Origin: Adiantum capillus-veneris
Taxonomy: Eukaryota > Streptophyta > Polypodiopsida > Polypodiales > Pteridaceae
Length of the DNA: 64,000 nt
NCBI GenBank assembly: GCA_014529385.2
Contig: CM043969.1
Location: 16,985,446 to 17,049,445 of the forward strand
Reading direction: 5' to 3'
A program made the translations under genes and the position numbers. Each line of letters starts with the position of its first letter. Position 1 is the first letter of the stretch. Positions 10,117-19,415 of the stretch are shown one piece after another. The notes below the pieces were generated by a model. The model did no database searches. It had not been told where the DNA came from and was given only the letters and a program-made list of their open reading frames with translations.

Positions 10117-11006
10117 CAGTTGTGCTTGCGTAGGTAATTCCGCTCTCGGACAGAGCTTAACATATCTCTTGAGCCGTAATGATGCTTTGCGTACTGATTC
10201 ATCCTCTTTCTGTTTGAATCTATGGATTTGCGAGACCGTGTTGTGAGAATTCCTTTTGGCGAGAATTCTTCAATAAACTCCTCAAACAGCTCATATAGGG
10301 TCTCAAAATCCCATTTTTCCACCGAGTCGAACCATGTAGCTGCATCATCTTCTAGAGTCAATCCAAATCCCGCAAACTGTGTCGCAAAATCTGAAACTTC
10401 CTTTGCTCTAATCACTCTTCTAAAAGATGTTACGTGATCTCTCGGATCTTTATCTCCGGAGTATTTTATGTTTACCCATTTCTGGACTTGGGATGGTCTA
10501 ACTCGTCGATTGTCTACAAGTCTAACCAGAGACTCTCCCAATCCTTCTCTCGTTATCGCTCTTGAAGGGAATCCTGGTGGCTCTCTTCTTGGAATTCCTA
10601 TAGGAATTCTCGTGTTTGGTGGAGGCATTTGTGGTCCTTCATTGACCAAATATCCACCTCTTTCTAGTACAGTCTGTGGATTTGTGCTTTCTACAACTCT
10701 GTATTCTCGTTCATACTTGTCGACAACTATAGATCTCCATTGAAAGTCGACTCCGTATGTGTAGACATATAAGAGCTTGTAATCCGTTATCTCTTCTAGG
10801 TATAGATCTGAGCACCTATAAAGATTGACCTCATTGTTGTCAATGTATCTATATAGTCCTTCACTCTCATGACCAATCATCCAAACTCTCTCAACAAGAT
10901 GGATCTTTATCAGTTGCAAGTTTGGAAGATCCATTGTGGGAGGATATTCCTCTATCGTCGGGATCTCCAAGCTTGTGTAAGCTGCGTTTGAATCTAGGGT
11001 AGACAT
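10116..11006 (-). pseudogene. Gypsy-A gag N-terminal half with retrotransposon gag core
   Basis: It starts at an ATG at 11004-11006 after the 2.8-kb leader. The first 150 residues match no domain I recognise. A retrotransposon-gag core follows, with WVNIKYSGDKDPRDHVTSF, DDAATWFDSVEKWDFETL and FEEFIEEFSPKG. A frameshift near 10250 ends the frame; homologous sequence continues in another frame (residues RKASLRLKRYVKLCPRAELP). The protein would form the particle capsid. At least four frameshifts and two stops are spread over the whole gag-protease region, so it is inactive here. Confidence 0.8.
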
Positions 11007-11273
11007 GATTTCTGGGCTTAAGAGCTTTTGCTTGGTTCAAGTAGACTTAGTCCACTGTGTTCAAGTGCTTTGGTTAGGGAAAAGTCGAAACTATGTCCAA
11101 AACCACAACCGTTTCGTCACCGTTTGTGAAAGTTATGACCAAAATAGTGAAATGCAGTTTAGACTAGTCAAAATGAGTCCAAATTCAATTTTAAAAGAAG
11201 ATTTGGGATCTATGTGACACTGTGAACACTCCTGTATGGTCAAAAGTACAGTTGGACCCTAAAACTGGCCTAG

Positions 11274-13281
11274 AGACATCCTACGCGTAGGATGTCTATA
11301 TGCTTAGAATTTAACAAAATTTGGTCCAGAGACTCCCCTTAAGTCCAGCAGCACAATGGCATGCTCAGAGGTTGATTTGGACCTAAAAATGGCCTTGAGA
11401 CATCCTACGCGTAGGATGTCTTTTTGCTCAAAATGACTTGAAATGTTCACCCCAGCTTCTCCTTGATGTGCTGATCACAGTGGTGTGCTCATAGGTTGGT
11501 TTGGACTCCTAAATCAAGCTAGAGACATCCTACGCGTAGGATGTCTAACTGCTCAGATTTTGTCCAAACTTGATCCCAAGATTCTCCTAGTGCTCAGCAA
11601 CCCAATGGTATACTCAAAATTGAATTTGGATGCCAATAGGTCAAGATTTAGGCTGCAAGAGCTTCTAGTGCACTCCAAGAGTAGGATGTCTGACAATTCT
11701 TGTCTTTGCTTGGTAAATAGGCCAAACAAGGTCCAAATTCACTTTTGAAAAAATTTATGGAATCCTTGAGACACTTAGAACCTCCCTTTATGGCTACGGT
11801 AGAATTTTGACCACTTTATGACCCAGGAGACATCCTACGTGTAGGATGTCTTTTTGCTCTGTTTTCAGCTCAAACTTACACTGTAGCTTCCCCTTGATGT
11901 GCTAAACTCACAGCTATTTTTGCTTTTTGATTCTGACACCTATAGGTTGGTCAAATGATCAAGAATCTGTTCCAAAAGCCTGATGTCCATTCTGATGAAT
12001 TCACCAGTCAAATCAACTCCAAATTGGACCAAAATTGACTAGGAGGCTTGCCTAAGGCTATACAACACCTTGCTATGTCCACAGTTTGAATTTTGCCTCT
12101 AAATCATGCCTTAGACATCCTACGCGTAGGATGTCTAACTGCTCATAATTGCCCCAAATTTGAACCACAGACTCTCCTTAAGGTGTTGATCATTGTGGTA
12201 TGCTCAGAGGTTGATTTGGAGTGCTAAATCATGGTGAAGACATCCTACGCGTAGGATGTCTAAGTGCTTAGAATTGCCCCAAACTTGAGCAACAACTTCC
12301 CCTTGATGTCAGCAACCCAATGCTATGCTTAGATTTTAATTTGGATGTCAAAAGACCCCAAAACTAGCTGTTCTAGCCTTTTTTTCTATTAAAAAAACGC
12401 TAAAGTCTGCTTAAAACCCAATTTTCCCACCCAAATGAGCTGAAAACTCTCACATGCACTCAAAACATCATGTATAACATGCACATGAAGTCACCCTATG
12501 GTTTGGTCTCAAAAATTATGCCTTGGGCACAATTTGGGTAGGATGTCTGGCAATTTTCGTCTTTTGGTCTTATCCTGTCAAGATATGGTCAAGTTCCCCT
12601 TTCCAGGTGAAAATAGGGTAAAACCTACCTTCTGAACACACTGGTCAACTCAAAATTTCAAAATTTCCACCAGATCACCTTGTAGACATCCTACGCGTAG
12701 GATGTCTTTTTTCTCAGAATGGACTTCTGTTTCTACCCAAGGTGCTTCTTGATGCATATAACAAGAATATGTGATCACAGCAAATTTTGGATGTCAAAAT
12801 TGCTCAGAATCACCACTTTTGGGAAAACATTTCTTTGAAAGAGTAACATCCCCTTAACTCTCAGTCTATATGTCCAAATGACATGAGCTTTGGTGTGTGT
12901 GTCCAACACAACATGCAAAATATGGGTATGATGTCAAAACTTGATTTTTGCTTCTAGAATCACTCTCTAGACATCCTACGCGTAGGATGTCTACTGATGA
13001 AATTTTTGGCAGAGTTCATCCACAGGCATCCCCAAGTCTTGAGCACTACTTTTCAAGCATTCCTACCAGTTTTTATGCAAAATTGTGCTCAGAATCTTAA
13101 GTTTCTTTTTTTCGCGTTTTTGACACTCCGTCTTTGGTCTTTTGAGTGTCAAGAGTTGGTCAGAACTCTAGTTTCAATGTATACTTATGGTAAACCCCCC
13201 CTTCTGAAAACACTGGTGCAGTCAGAATTTTCAAATTTGGTTTCTAGAACCCCCTTGAGACATCCTACACGTAGGATGTCT
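11274..13281. repeat. Array of a 24-bp perfect palindrome in the Gypsy-A leader
   Basis: AGACATCCTACG is followed at once by its reverse complement, giving a 24-bp palindrome centred on ACGCGT. Perfect copies start at 11274, 11398, 11523, 12113, 12238, 12684 and 12969. Single-mismatch copies start at 11828 (centre ACGTGT) and 13258 (centre ACACGT). Right half-sites lie at 11681-11691 and 12538-12548. Start-to-start spacings fall near 125, 145-160 and 285-290 bp. The sequence between copies is related but much more diverged (recurring GTGCTCAGAGGTTGATTTGGA, written here as GTGCTCAGAGG plus TTGATTTGG). The array lies between the primer-binding site and gag. Confidence 0.95.
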
Positions 13282-13800
13282 ATGTTTACAGAATTGTAGG
13301 TTTTCTTCACAGAACCCTTGCAAATGCTCTTTTATATGCACAGCATCAGTCAATCATACAAAAATATCCACAAAAGCTTGTTTAATGCATTTTTACCCTC
13401 AAAAGCACACTTTTTCGTGATTTCAAATGCAATCAAGCACTTTAGCAAATAATTCAGTGCTGAATAGTTCTAGATCAGAATCGGATCACTTACCTAAAGC
13501 TACTCCTACAAATCATATGGGGTTTTGCATCTATGCGTAGAAAAACGCTTCACTGCCACACGGACTAGTAAACTCTTTTATCACCTCACAAATCACTCGA
13601 CCACCAACAACTACTCTAATCCACAGATCCTAACTAAACCTATCTAGTCGCAGACCCTCGACAAGACACACTCTTCCGGGCTATCCACTTGATCGCAGAA
13701 TATCCTCTTCCGGATCCACTTAAGAAAAACGCTTTCTTTAGCTGAAACTAAATCAAGCAACCATCACACGAGTGTTAGTAGGAAACCTACTTAGGTCCTT
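13282..13800 (-). other. Gypsy-A leader next to the primer-binding site
   Basis: Non-coding 5' leader of the minus-strand element, between the palindrome array and the primer-binding site. No open frame, repeat or domain is recognised. Confidence 0.6.
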
Positions 13801-13817
13801 GTGTCCCCGGCAACCCA
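13801..13817 (-). other. Gypsy-A primer-binding site, Asp-tRNA-like
   Basis: Read on the minus strand it is TGGGTTGCCGGGGACAC, directly after the LTR end CTTCA. The common plant Ty3 site complementary to Asp-tRNA contains GTTGCCGGGGA after TGGCGCC. Here TGG joins GTTGCCGGGGA directly, as if four bases were lost. It fixes the orientation of the element as minus. Confidence 0.6.
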
Positions 13818-14751
13818 TGAAGTGCATGCAAACACTACCTAGATCAACATAATGTCAATCGAGGACACAGATGACACGATAGGCACACGGAGGAAATCTC
13901 TTTAGCTTGTCAGGCTGAGACCATCCTACACATACAACACTCTGGAAGGCCAACTAAACCACAATCAAGAACCTCACTGCTCTCAACTACACCACCTAGC
14001 AACATACACACATACGGAAGGTAACTCACCTAATCATGCCAGATTCGTACGAAACTTAAGGAACATCATCCCCTCACTAGGATACACCCGTCCCTACGCT
14101 TCTACACTCAAAACCCTCACTCTAAACCCGTCTGCGGAAAACGCGTAGGATGACAGAGCAGAATTTTGAAAGTACCCGAAACTGAAATTTATGAGTACCT
14201 ATGCGTAGCTTATGTCGCCACAATTTTATAGACTACTAGCACGTAGAAAACAGACATCGTTTGATACACTTACAAACACAAATAGCTCGTAGATGCGTCG
14301 GCGTGTGCGCTTTGTCTTGCGTGGAATGCTTGGCGTTGTCGCGTAGCTCTCCTTGAGCCTACAACAATGGTGCAGTCGGATCTCCAATGTGTTGAGCGAG
14401 CCGGGCGTAGCGAGAGGATAAAGCTCACGCTCACTCTCTTTCTCTCTCTCACACAGTAGATGGCAGCGCTCTAGTTTTGATTATGATTAAAGTTCCCCCC
14501 CTTTACAAAATGACCTAGGTACCTTATATACTAAGGCTACCTTAGGTTTAACCAAAAATGGGGTTGAAAGGGTCAAATGGCTTTGTATTTACAATCTGGA
14601 AGTGCTATTGCACCCCGGCTTCTGAAACTAGAATAACTACTCATTACAAATGAAGTTTATAGCCATAATCCGCAGCATTTCATAACTCGCAAAAGATAAG
14701 ACTTTGGTATGAAACTTGAGTTATGTTGTGTTGTTGACCTAGCGGTCAACA
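13818..14751 (-). repeat. Gypsy-A 5' LTR (right copy)
   Basis: It matches 1687-2590 along its length. On the minus strand it starts at TGTTGACC (14751) and ends at the primer-binding site. The last 20 bp on the plus strand hold TGTTGACC and GGTCAACA as an interrupted inverted repeat. A TATATAAGG box on the minus strand lies at about 14522-14534. The palindrome half-site ACGCGTAGGATGACA recurs at 14141-14155. Confidence 0.78.
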
Positions 14752-14752
14752 C

Positions 14753-15190
14753 TCAGTTTAGGAGCATAATGCACATGACGAATCTTGTAAGATGCACCAC
14801 TAGGCAATGAAAAACATACATCTCTTGTACCAACAGTATCACATGCTTAAGCATCAGCAAGATGTACACAAAAAAATCCTCCCACTTGAAAATTGTTGAA
14901 CCACTCATGGCATGGCATGACATGAAAACAACATCATCATCTAGCAACCAACACACAAAAAGTGTATGCATAAAGTAGATAGTAGGTAAACTAGAGGCAA
15001 AGGTGACATCTTCGCCATTGGCATATTCAGTCATTGCAAGTGCATCATTAACTGGCATCATAACCATATATGCATCACACATAGGTTGCTTGTGTTGCCT
15101 CATATGCCAGAAGCAGCATCATTGAATGTACCTTGATGACCACAATGCCAACATCGCATTAGCTAATAAGAACGAGACCGCCCTCTTTTA
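14753..15190 (-). pseudogene. Old copia fragment: zinc knuckle and protease
   Basis: On the minus strand, shifting frames show CWHCGHQGTFNDA (a knuckle that lost its His and last Cys), ALAMTEYANGEDVTF, WLLDDDVVFMSC in the place of the protease active site, then GDV/RDVCFSLPSGASYKIRHV and HYAPKL. The last motif is the copia sequence that follows the protease. The similarity stops exactly at the outer end of the Gypsy-A LTR (14751), which suggests Gypsy-A inserted into this copia. Confidence 0.55.
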
Positions 15191-16014
15191 ACGGTCAACT
15201 CGGTAGACTCAATGCCATACATATCTGCACGCATATGGCATCAAAACATGGTGAGAAAACTGGGGAAGTTTGAACAGGGTTTCCCCTAAAATTTGAGCAA
15301 AATATCAGCTAGAATATCAGTCAAATACTGGCATAAACAATGCGCATAAACAAGCGACCATTGTACCAAAATAGATCCATACGGGAAAACAACACTCTTA
15401 AAAGAGCACATGCAATGAAAACTGTATAAAACGCATAACTATATGCATGGCCATATGCATCCCACTATAAATTTTACACGCTCTTGTATCTATGTCCAAA
15501 CCACCTATAGAAAAATCAAACCATAAGCCAATATGTGGCTAAATGAAAAACCTATAGAGACAAACTCACAAACCAATCTGGCTTAACAAAAATCTGCTTA
15601 TGAACAAGTTAATCCAGAATATGACATACATCAAACCAAAACGCATAAACTGAAATGTTGGTAATTTCACTCTGTATGCATGTGTGTATGCAAATCCTTA
15701 CCTATATGTTTGGTGCAAACAACTCCTACTCTCTAGTAGTTGATACTACTTGTTGTGATCTTATGAGGCTCAATGTGTCAACCACACACAGCATACATCA
15801 AGCCACAAGATGCATACATAGGCCAAGAGTATATGGCTATCAAACCCTCTGAAAACTATAGAGAGAAGAGCACAATCTATATGTGTGTGTCCGATGAATC
15901 TACCTGTAGTGTCGAGACAAAAATCTACACGTCGATCAAAAAGTGTTCATCAACCGATAACCAAACTCCACCTATAATTTTGATGTCAAAGACTACGTGA
16001 GCTATGTGTGTGCT
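15191..16014. other. No recognised gene
   Basis: AT-rich sequence with many short broken frames. I see no domain, repeat or structural RNA. It may be decayed retroelement sequence linking the copia fragments on each side. Confidence 0.3.
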
Positions 16015-16620
16015 GAAGCCATTATTGCAAGGCCAGTGATCACTTGATTAAGCAATGTCCTAAATTGAAGGCAAAAGAGGCCAAGAAGAAAGAGGTTGGT
16101 TCCACTATAAGTGCAGCTATTGTAGAATCTTTTGTGAAAGGAGATTGTGATATTGATGTAGATGTGGAGTGTGCATTTAGTGCAAAGTGCACTTATGATC
16201 CTTATGTTCATGATGCATGTATGTCAGTTCTTGCACATTCAAATGTGTGGTACTTTGACAATGGTGCGACAAAGCACATTACATCACATTGTGACTTGTT
16301 TACCTCTCTCAAGGCTATCCCTCATGGGAATACAATCACTTGTGCCATCAATGCCCTCTTGTTTGATCAAGGGGGTTGGAAAGATTATGCTGACAACTGT
16401 GAATGGTAGGTAGTTCTTTCACACTTGTTGATGTACTTTATGGACCTGGGATAAAAAAGAACCTTTTGTCTATATCTGCACTTACTAGATTTGGTCTTGT
16501 TCTCAAATTTTTGGATGAGAGATGAACAATTCATGATCTCAATTTTGGTGATGATGAAATTGTTGCATCTGTCATTTTTGTTGTGGGTTGTATAAGCTCA
16601 CTTTGTATGAGAAGTGTGGG
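16015..16620 (+). pseudogene. Copia-2 zinc knuckle and protease
   Basis: HYCKASDHLIKQCPKLKAKE is the distal part of a CCHC knuckle, whose first Cys is lost at the truncation point. The frame goes on to a protease with WYFDNGATKHITSH, where the usual Asp-Ser-Gly is Asp-Asn-Gly. A frameshift near 16360 and stops follow, but LLSISALTRFGLVLKFLD (in the shifted frames) still marks the end of the protease domain. The minus-strand relative at 35026-35610 keeps this whole stretch open. Confidence 0.75.
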
Positions 16621-16639
16621 CAAAATTTTGCAAATGCAA

Positions 16640-17460
16640 TTGTGGATTCAAAGGCTGTTTTAGATGCAAAACTTTGGCATGCACATTTTGGGCATCTAAA
16701 TTTTACCAGTTAGAAACATTAATATGTAAATTTGGACTTGAGGTCTGAAAACCTATTGCTACTCCCATGGAAACAAGCTTGAAATCGAGTCTGCATGATG
16801 CTGGTGATTTTGCCGATGTCACTCTTTATCAGTGGATGCCTTATTTATGTATACAATACAAGGCGCGATATTCAGTTTGCAGTCTCACATGTCAACAGAT
16901 TTATGAATAGCCCAGGGTCTAAGCATTGGTAGGCTGCCAAGAGGATTTTTTGCTACTTGAGTGGCACTTTACATCTTGGCTTTTTTTAATCCCACGGGTG
17001 GATCATCGTCGCTAGATTTACATGCTTTTTGAGACTCAAATTGGGCTAGTTGTTATGACACGTGATTGTCCACAAGTGGTTTTTGTTTCATGCTCTGCAG
17101 TTCATGCATATCATGGTTGAGCAAGAAGCAACCTACTGTGGCCACTTCCAATTGTGAGGCTAAGTACAGGCGTGTATGGATCAGATGCCTTATGGCTGAT
17201 TTGGATGTTGGACATGACACTACCAACATCATCTACAGTGACAGTCAGAGAGCATTGGCAGTTACAAGGAACCCAAATTTTCATGCTCGCACAAAGCACA
17301 TTGAGGTGCATTACCACTAAGTCAGAGAGAGACTCTTAGTAGGAGAGATCATCTTGGATTATGTTCTGACACAGGACAACCTTGTAGATCTATTCACAAA
17401 GGCATTACCTCGTGAGAAGTTCAATCTTTTCACAAGCTTTGGGCTTATTCCCCTTTGTGG
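16640..17460 (+). pseudogene. Copia-2 integrase scrap joined to reverse transcriptase end and RNase H
   Basis: LWHAHFGHLNFTS (the integrase zinc-binding His region) is followed almost at once by KPIATPMETSLKSSL, which normally lies after the reverse transcriptase palm. Nearly 2 kb of integrase and polymerase is therefore deleted at about 16710-16740. RNase H follows in several frames: STSGFCFML, SWLSKKQPTVATSNCEAKYR, IIYSDSQRALAVTRNP and HARTKHIEVHYH. DNLVDLFTKALPREKF ends the domain at about 17440. The catalytic core is absent, so this is dead. Confidence 0.8.
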
Positions 17461-17530
17461 ATTGATCATGTTCTTAGGGCATGGCACTTCCCTTTACACT
17501 AAGTGCAAGCTCTCAATCACCGCATCACTC

Positions 17531-17542
17531 CTAGGGGGGATT
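17531..17542 (+). other. Copia-2 polypurine tract
   Basis: CTAGGGGGGATT directly before the LTR start TGTTACCG. Confidence 0.7.
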
Positions 17543-17769
17543 TGTTACCGTACATATGTGGTAGTGATGTGTGTGAACACACTTAGGACTATTGGGCCAT
17601 TTTTCCCTCACTATGAGGTTTTCTCCCCCATGCATTGTATATACGCCCATAATTCTAGGGCTAACATATATTTCTTTTGTGCACTAAGCAATATATTCTT
17701 TGTTGTGTGCTTTGAGCTTCTTCATCTTCTCCAAGATTTGTGTGTTTCTCTACAACCCTATTTTCAACA
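17543..17769 (+). repeat. Copia-2 3' LTR
   Basis: It runs from TGTTACCGTACATATGTGG to CCCTATTTTCAACA. It aligns along its length with the minus-strand LTR at 46937-47166, for example at GATGTGTGTGA, TTTTTCCCTCACTA and GAGCTTCTTCATCTTCTCC. It is a short LTR of about 227 bp. Confidence 0.85.
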
Positions 17770-18639
17770 CATGCAAGCCCTTTTCATGAAGATAGAGGGG
17801 GGCATGCACATGAAAGCTCCACCCATTCAATTTTCTATAAGCTTGGCCTTGCCCCCTAGATATAAGACCCATTTACATGTGTGCAATGTGCACCTCTTAG
17901 GTTAGTTGCCCTCAATCCTCTTAGGATAGACCATGATCCCTTAGGCTCATAGCCTCTTTCTTGTTTACTATTGCCAAAGGAAGTTGTTCATAACTTGAAA
18001 CTAGAGTCTCTAACCCCCTACACAAAAGCCTTTTCTTTTAGGTTTGCTACAATTTTGCAATACATCTTGTGTCCCACGAGAATACCTTTCTAGACACCTT
18101 CAATAGAATAGCGTGGATGCTTCAAATAATGACACTTTGGGTGATATTAACCTAACTTGTCTGAGAGAAGTACCATAATCCTAAGTTGTGGACCCATTCA
18201 TTGGATATTTTGTTAAGGCATTGAAGGAGCAATTGGAAGCCAAGAAAATTCAACGTAAAGCTTAAGAGACTATGCTCGATCTTGCTTCCAACTACGATGA
18301 TGAAGATCAAAGAAATGGAACAGTTTTATGTAGAAGCTTTGAGCATCAACAAAAGTCTCAAAGAATCAAAGATTAGCCACCACTCTTTTACATCGAAGAA
18401 AGATGATGGTAGGCAAAAGGGTTATAATTTTTGTATTTGGCATTGCTTTTGAGAACCGTAAATTGAAACCAAAAGAACAAAGTATAAAATTGATCAACAT
18501 AGCTTGAGGCTTCTTGGAACATTTCTTTTATGGAGAATTCAATACATCCATTCACTACTGTGAGTTTGGCAAAAATAAATAAAAGTGATCACAGCAAAGT
18601 ATTCTTCACATTTTGCCATAGCTGAGTATTCCTATCAAT
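17770..18639. other. No recognised gene
   Basis: AT-rich DNA downstream of the Copia-2 LTR. A broken frame at about 18200-18370 is rich in Lys, Glu and Gln but has no domain that I recognise. Confidence 0.3.
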
Positions 18640-19100
18640 CTAGTTGTGAAAAAGTTATTGCATATGTACTTAGTAGACATCCATCAATGAACGATATTTT
18701 AGTCATTAATATTACTTCTTCTTTATCTTTTTTGTGATTCTTATCATTATGATTTTGGTTTTTCTTTTATTTGGACAAATGATGCATGCAAATCTCTTTA
18801 CTTATATTTTGATGATTTCCTTTTTTACAAAACAAAGTGTGCAACTACATATCTTTGACTCTTAATATTACAAAAAATGTACATGCCACCATATTTGGTC
18901 GCAAGGGTATTTCAACCACACTTTCCACTTTTGAAGAACTATTTTATTGGCCTAACATGAAACGCAATGTGCGTGTCTTTGTGTCTACTTGCATAGTATG
19001 TTGGTGTGTATATTGTGCACATGGCAAGCTTCGAGGACTTCTCATGCCTTGCCTTTTTTTTGGGCCTTGGTAAGATTAATCCATGGATTTAATTAAATAT
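18640..19100 (+). pseudogene. Gypsy fragment: end of RNase H and integrase zinc-binding domain
   Basis: VIAYVLSRHPS resembles the VADALSRRP box that ends the Ty3 polymerase. From 18837 the frame has HATIFGRKGISTTLSTFEEL, then FYWPNMKRNVRVFVSTC and IVC, the H-H-C-C zinc-binding domain of Ty3 integrase. Its final Cys-Gln is Cys-Trp here. The catalytic integrase core is not seen after about 19100. Confidence 0.75.
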
Positions 19101-19341
19101 TTTTTTTCACTTCATCACCACATGATACCATTGCTAAAGTTATAGCATCTCAAGTGAATAGCCCAATGTGTATCTAGTATTTATTTTGTCTTTAGGTATT
19201 TATTTTACTTATTTTGACATGATTCTGGGTAGGGTAATTCTTTGAAGGGTGTGGGTGTACTCATGGACCCCAAAGTAGTATCAATAAAGCACCCAACCCT
19301 CATTGTATCATTATCAAATTTGTTGCCCAGTTGGTTGGTTC

Positions 19342-19346
<5 letters not shown>

Positions 19347-19412
<66 letters not shown>
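19347..19412 (+). repeat. (TC)33 microsatellite
   Basis: An uninterrupted 66-bp TC run. Confidence 0.95.

Positions 19413-19415
<3 letters not shown>

Larger units (their letters stand above)
1687..14751 (-). mobile_element. Gypsy-A: LTR retrotransposon with gag and protease only, hosting Copia-1
   Basis: A pair of direct repeats of about 0.9 kb (1687-2590 and 13818-14751) bounds the element. Reading on the minus strand, the order is 5' LTR, primer-binding site, 2.8-kb leader with a palindrome array, gag (from 11006), zinc knuckle, and protease broken at 7796 by Copia-1. The protease C-terminus resumes at 2685 and the 3' LTR follows. No reverse transcriptase, RNase H or integrase is visible. 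The copy therefore either belongs to a non-autonomous gag-only class or lost pol by deletion. The left LTR lacks the terminal bases found at 14731-14751, which favours deletion at that side. Target duplications could not be recognised. Confidence 0.75.
16015..17769 (+). mobile_element. Copia-2, 5'-truncated and internally deleted
   Basis: It runs from the gag zinc knuckle to a 3' LTR on the plus strand. Gag N-terminus, 5' LTR, most of integrase and the reverse transcriptase core are missing. A second copy of the same family, in the opposite direction, is at 34.8-36.2 kb with an LTR at 46.94-47.17 kb. Confidence 0.8.

Noticed and set aside
11274..13281. CRISPR array
   Set aside because: The repeat is fully palindromic, spacers are 100-270 bp and related to each other, there are no cas genes, and the setting is a plant retrotransposon.
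17354..17905. A single 183-codon gene
   Set aside because: The first part is the end of copia RNase H and the rest is the non-coding LTR read through in frame.
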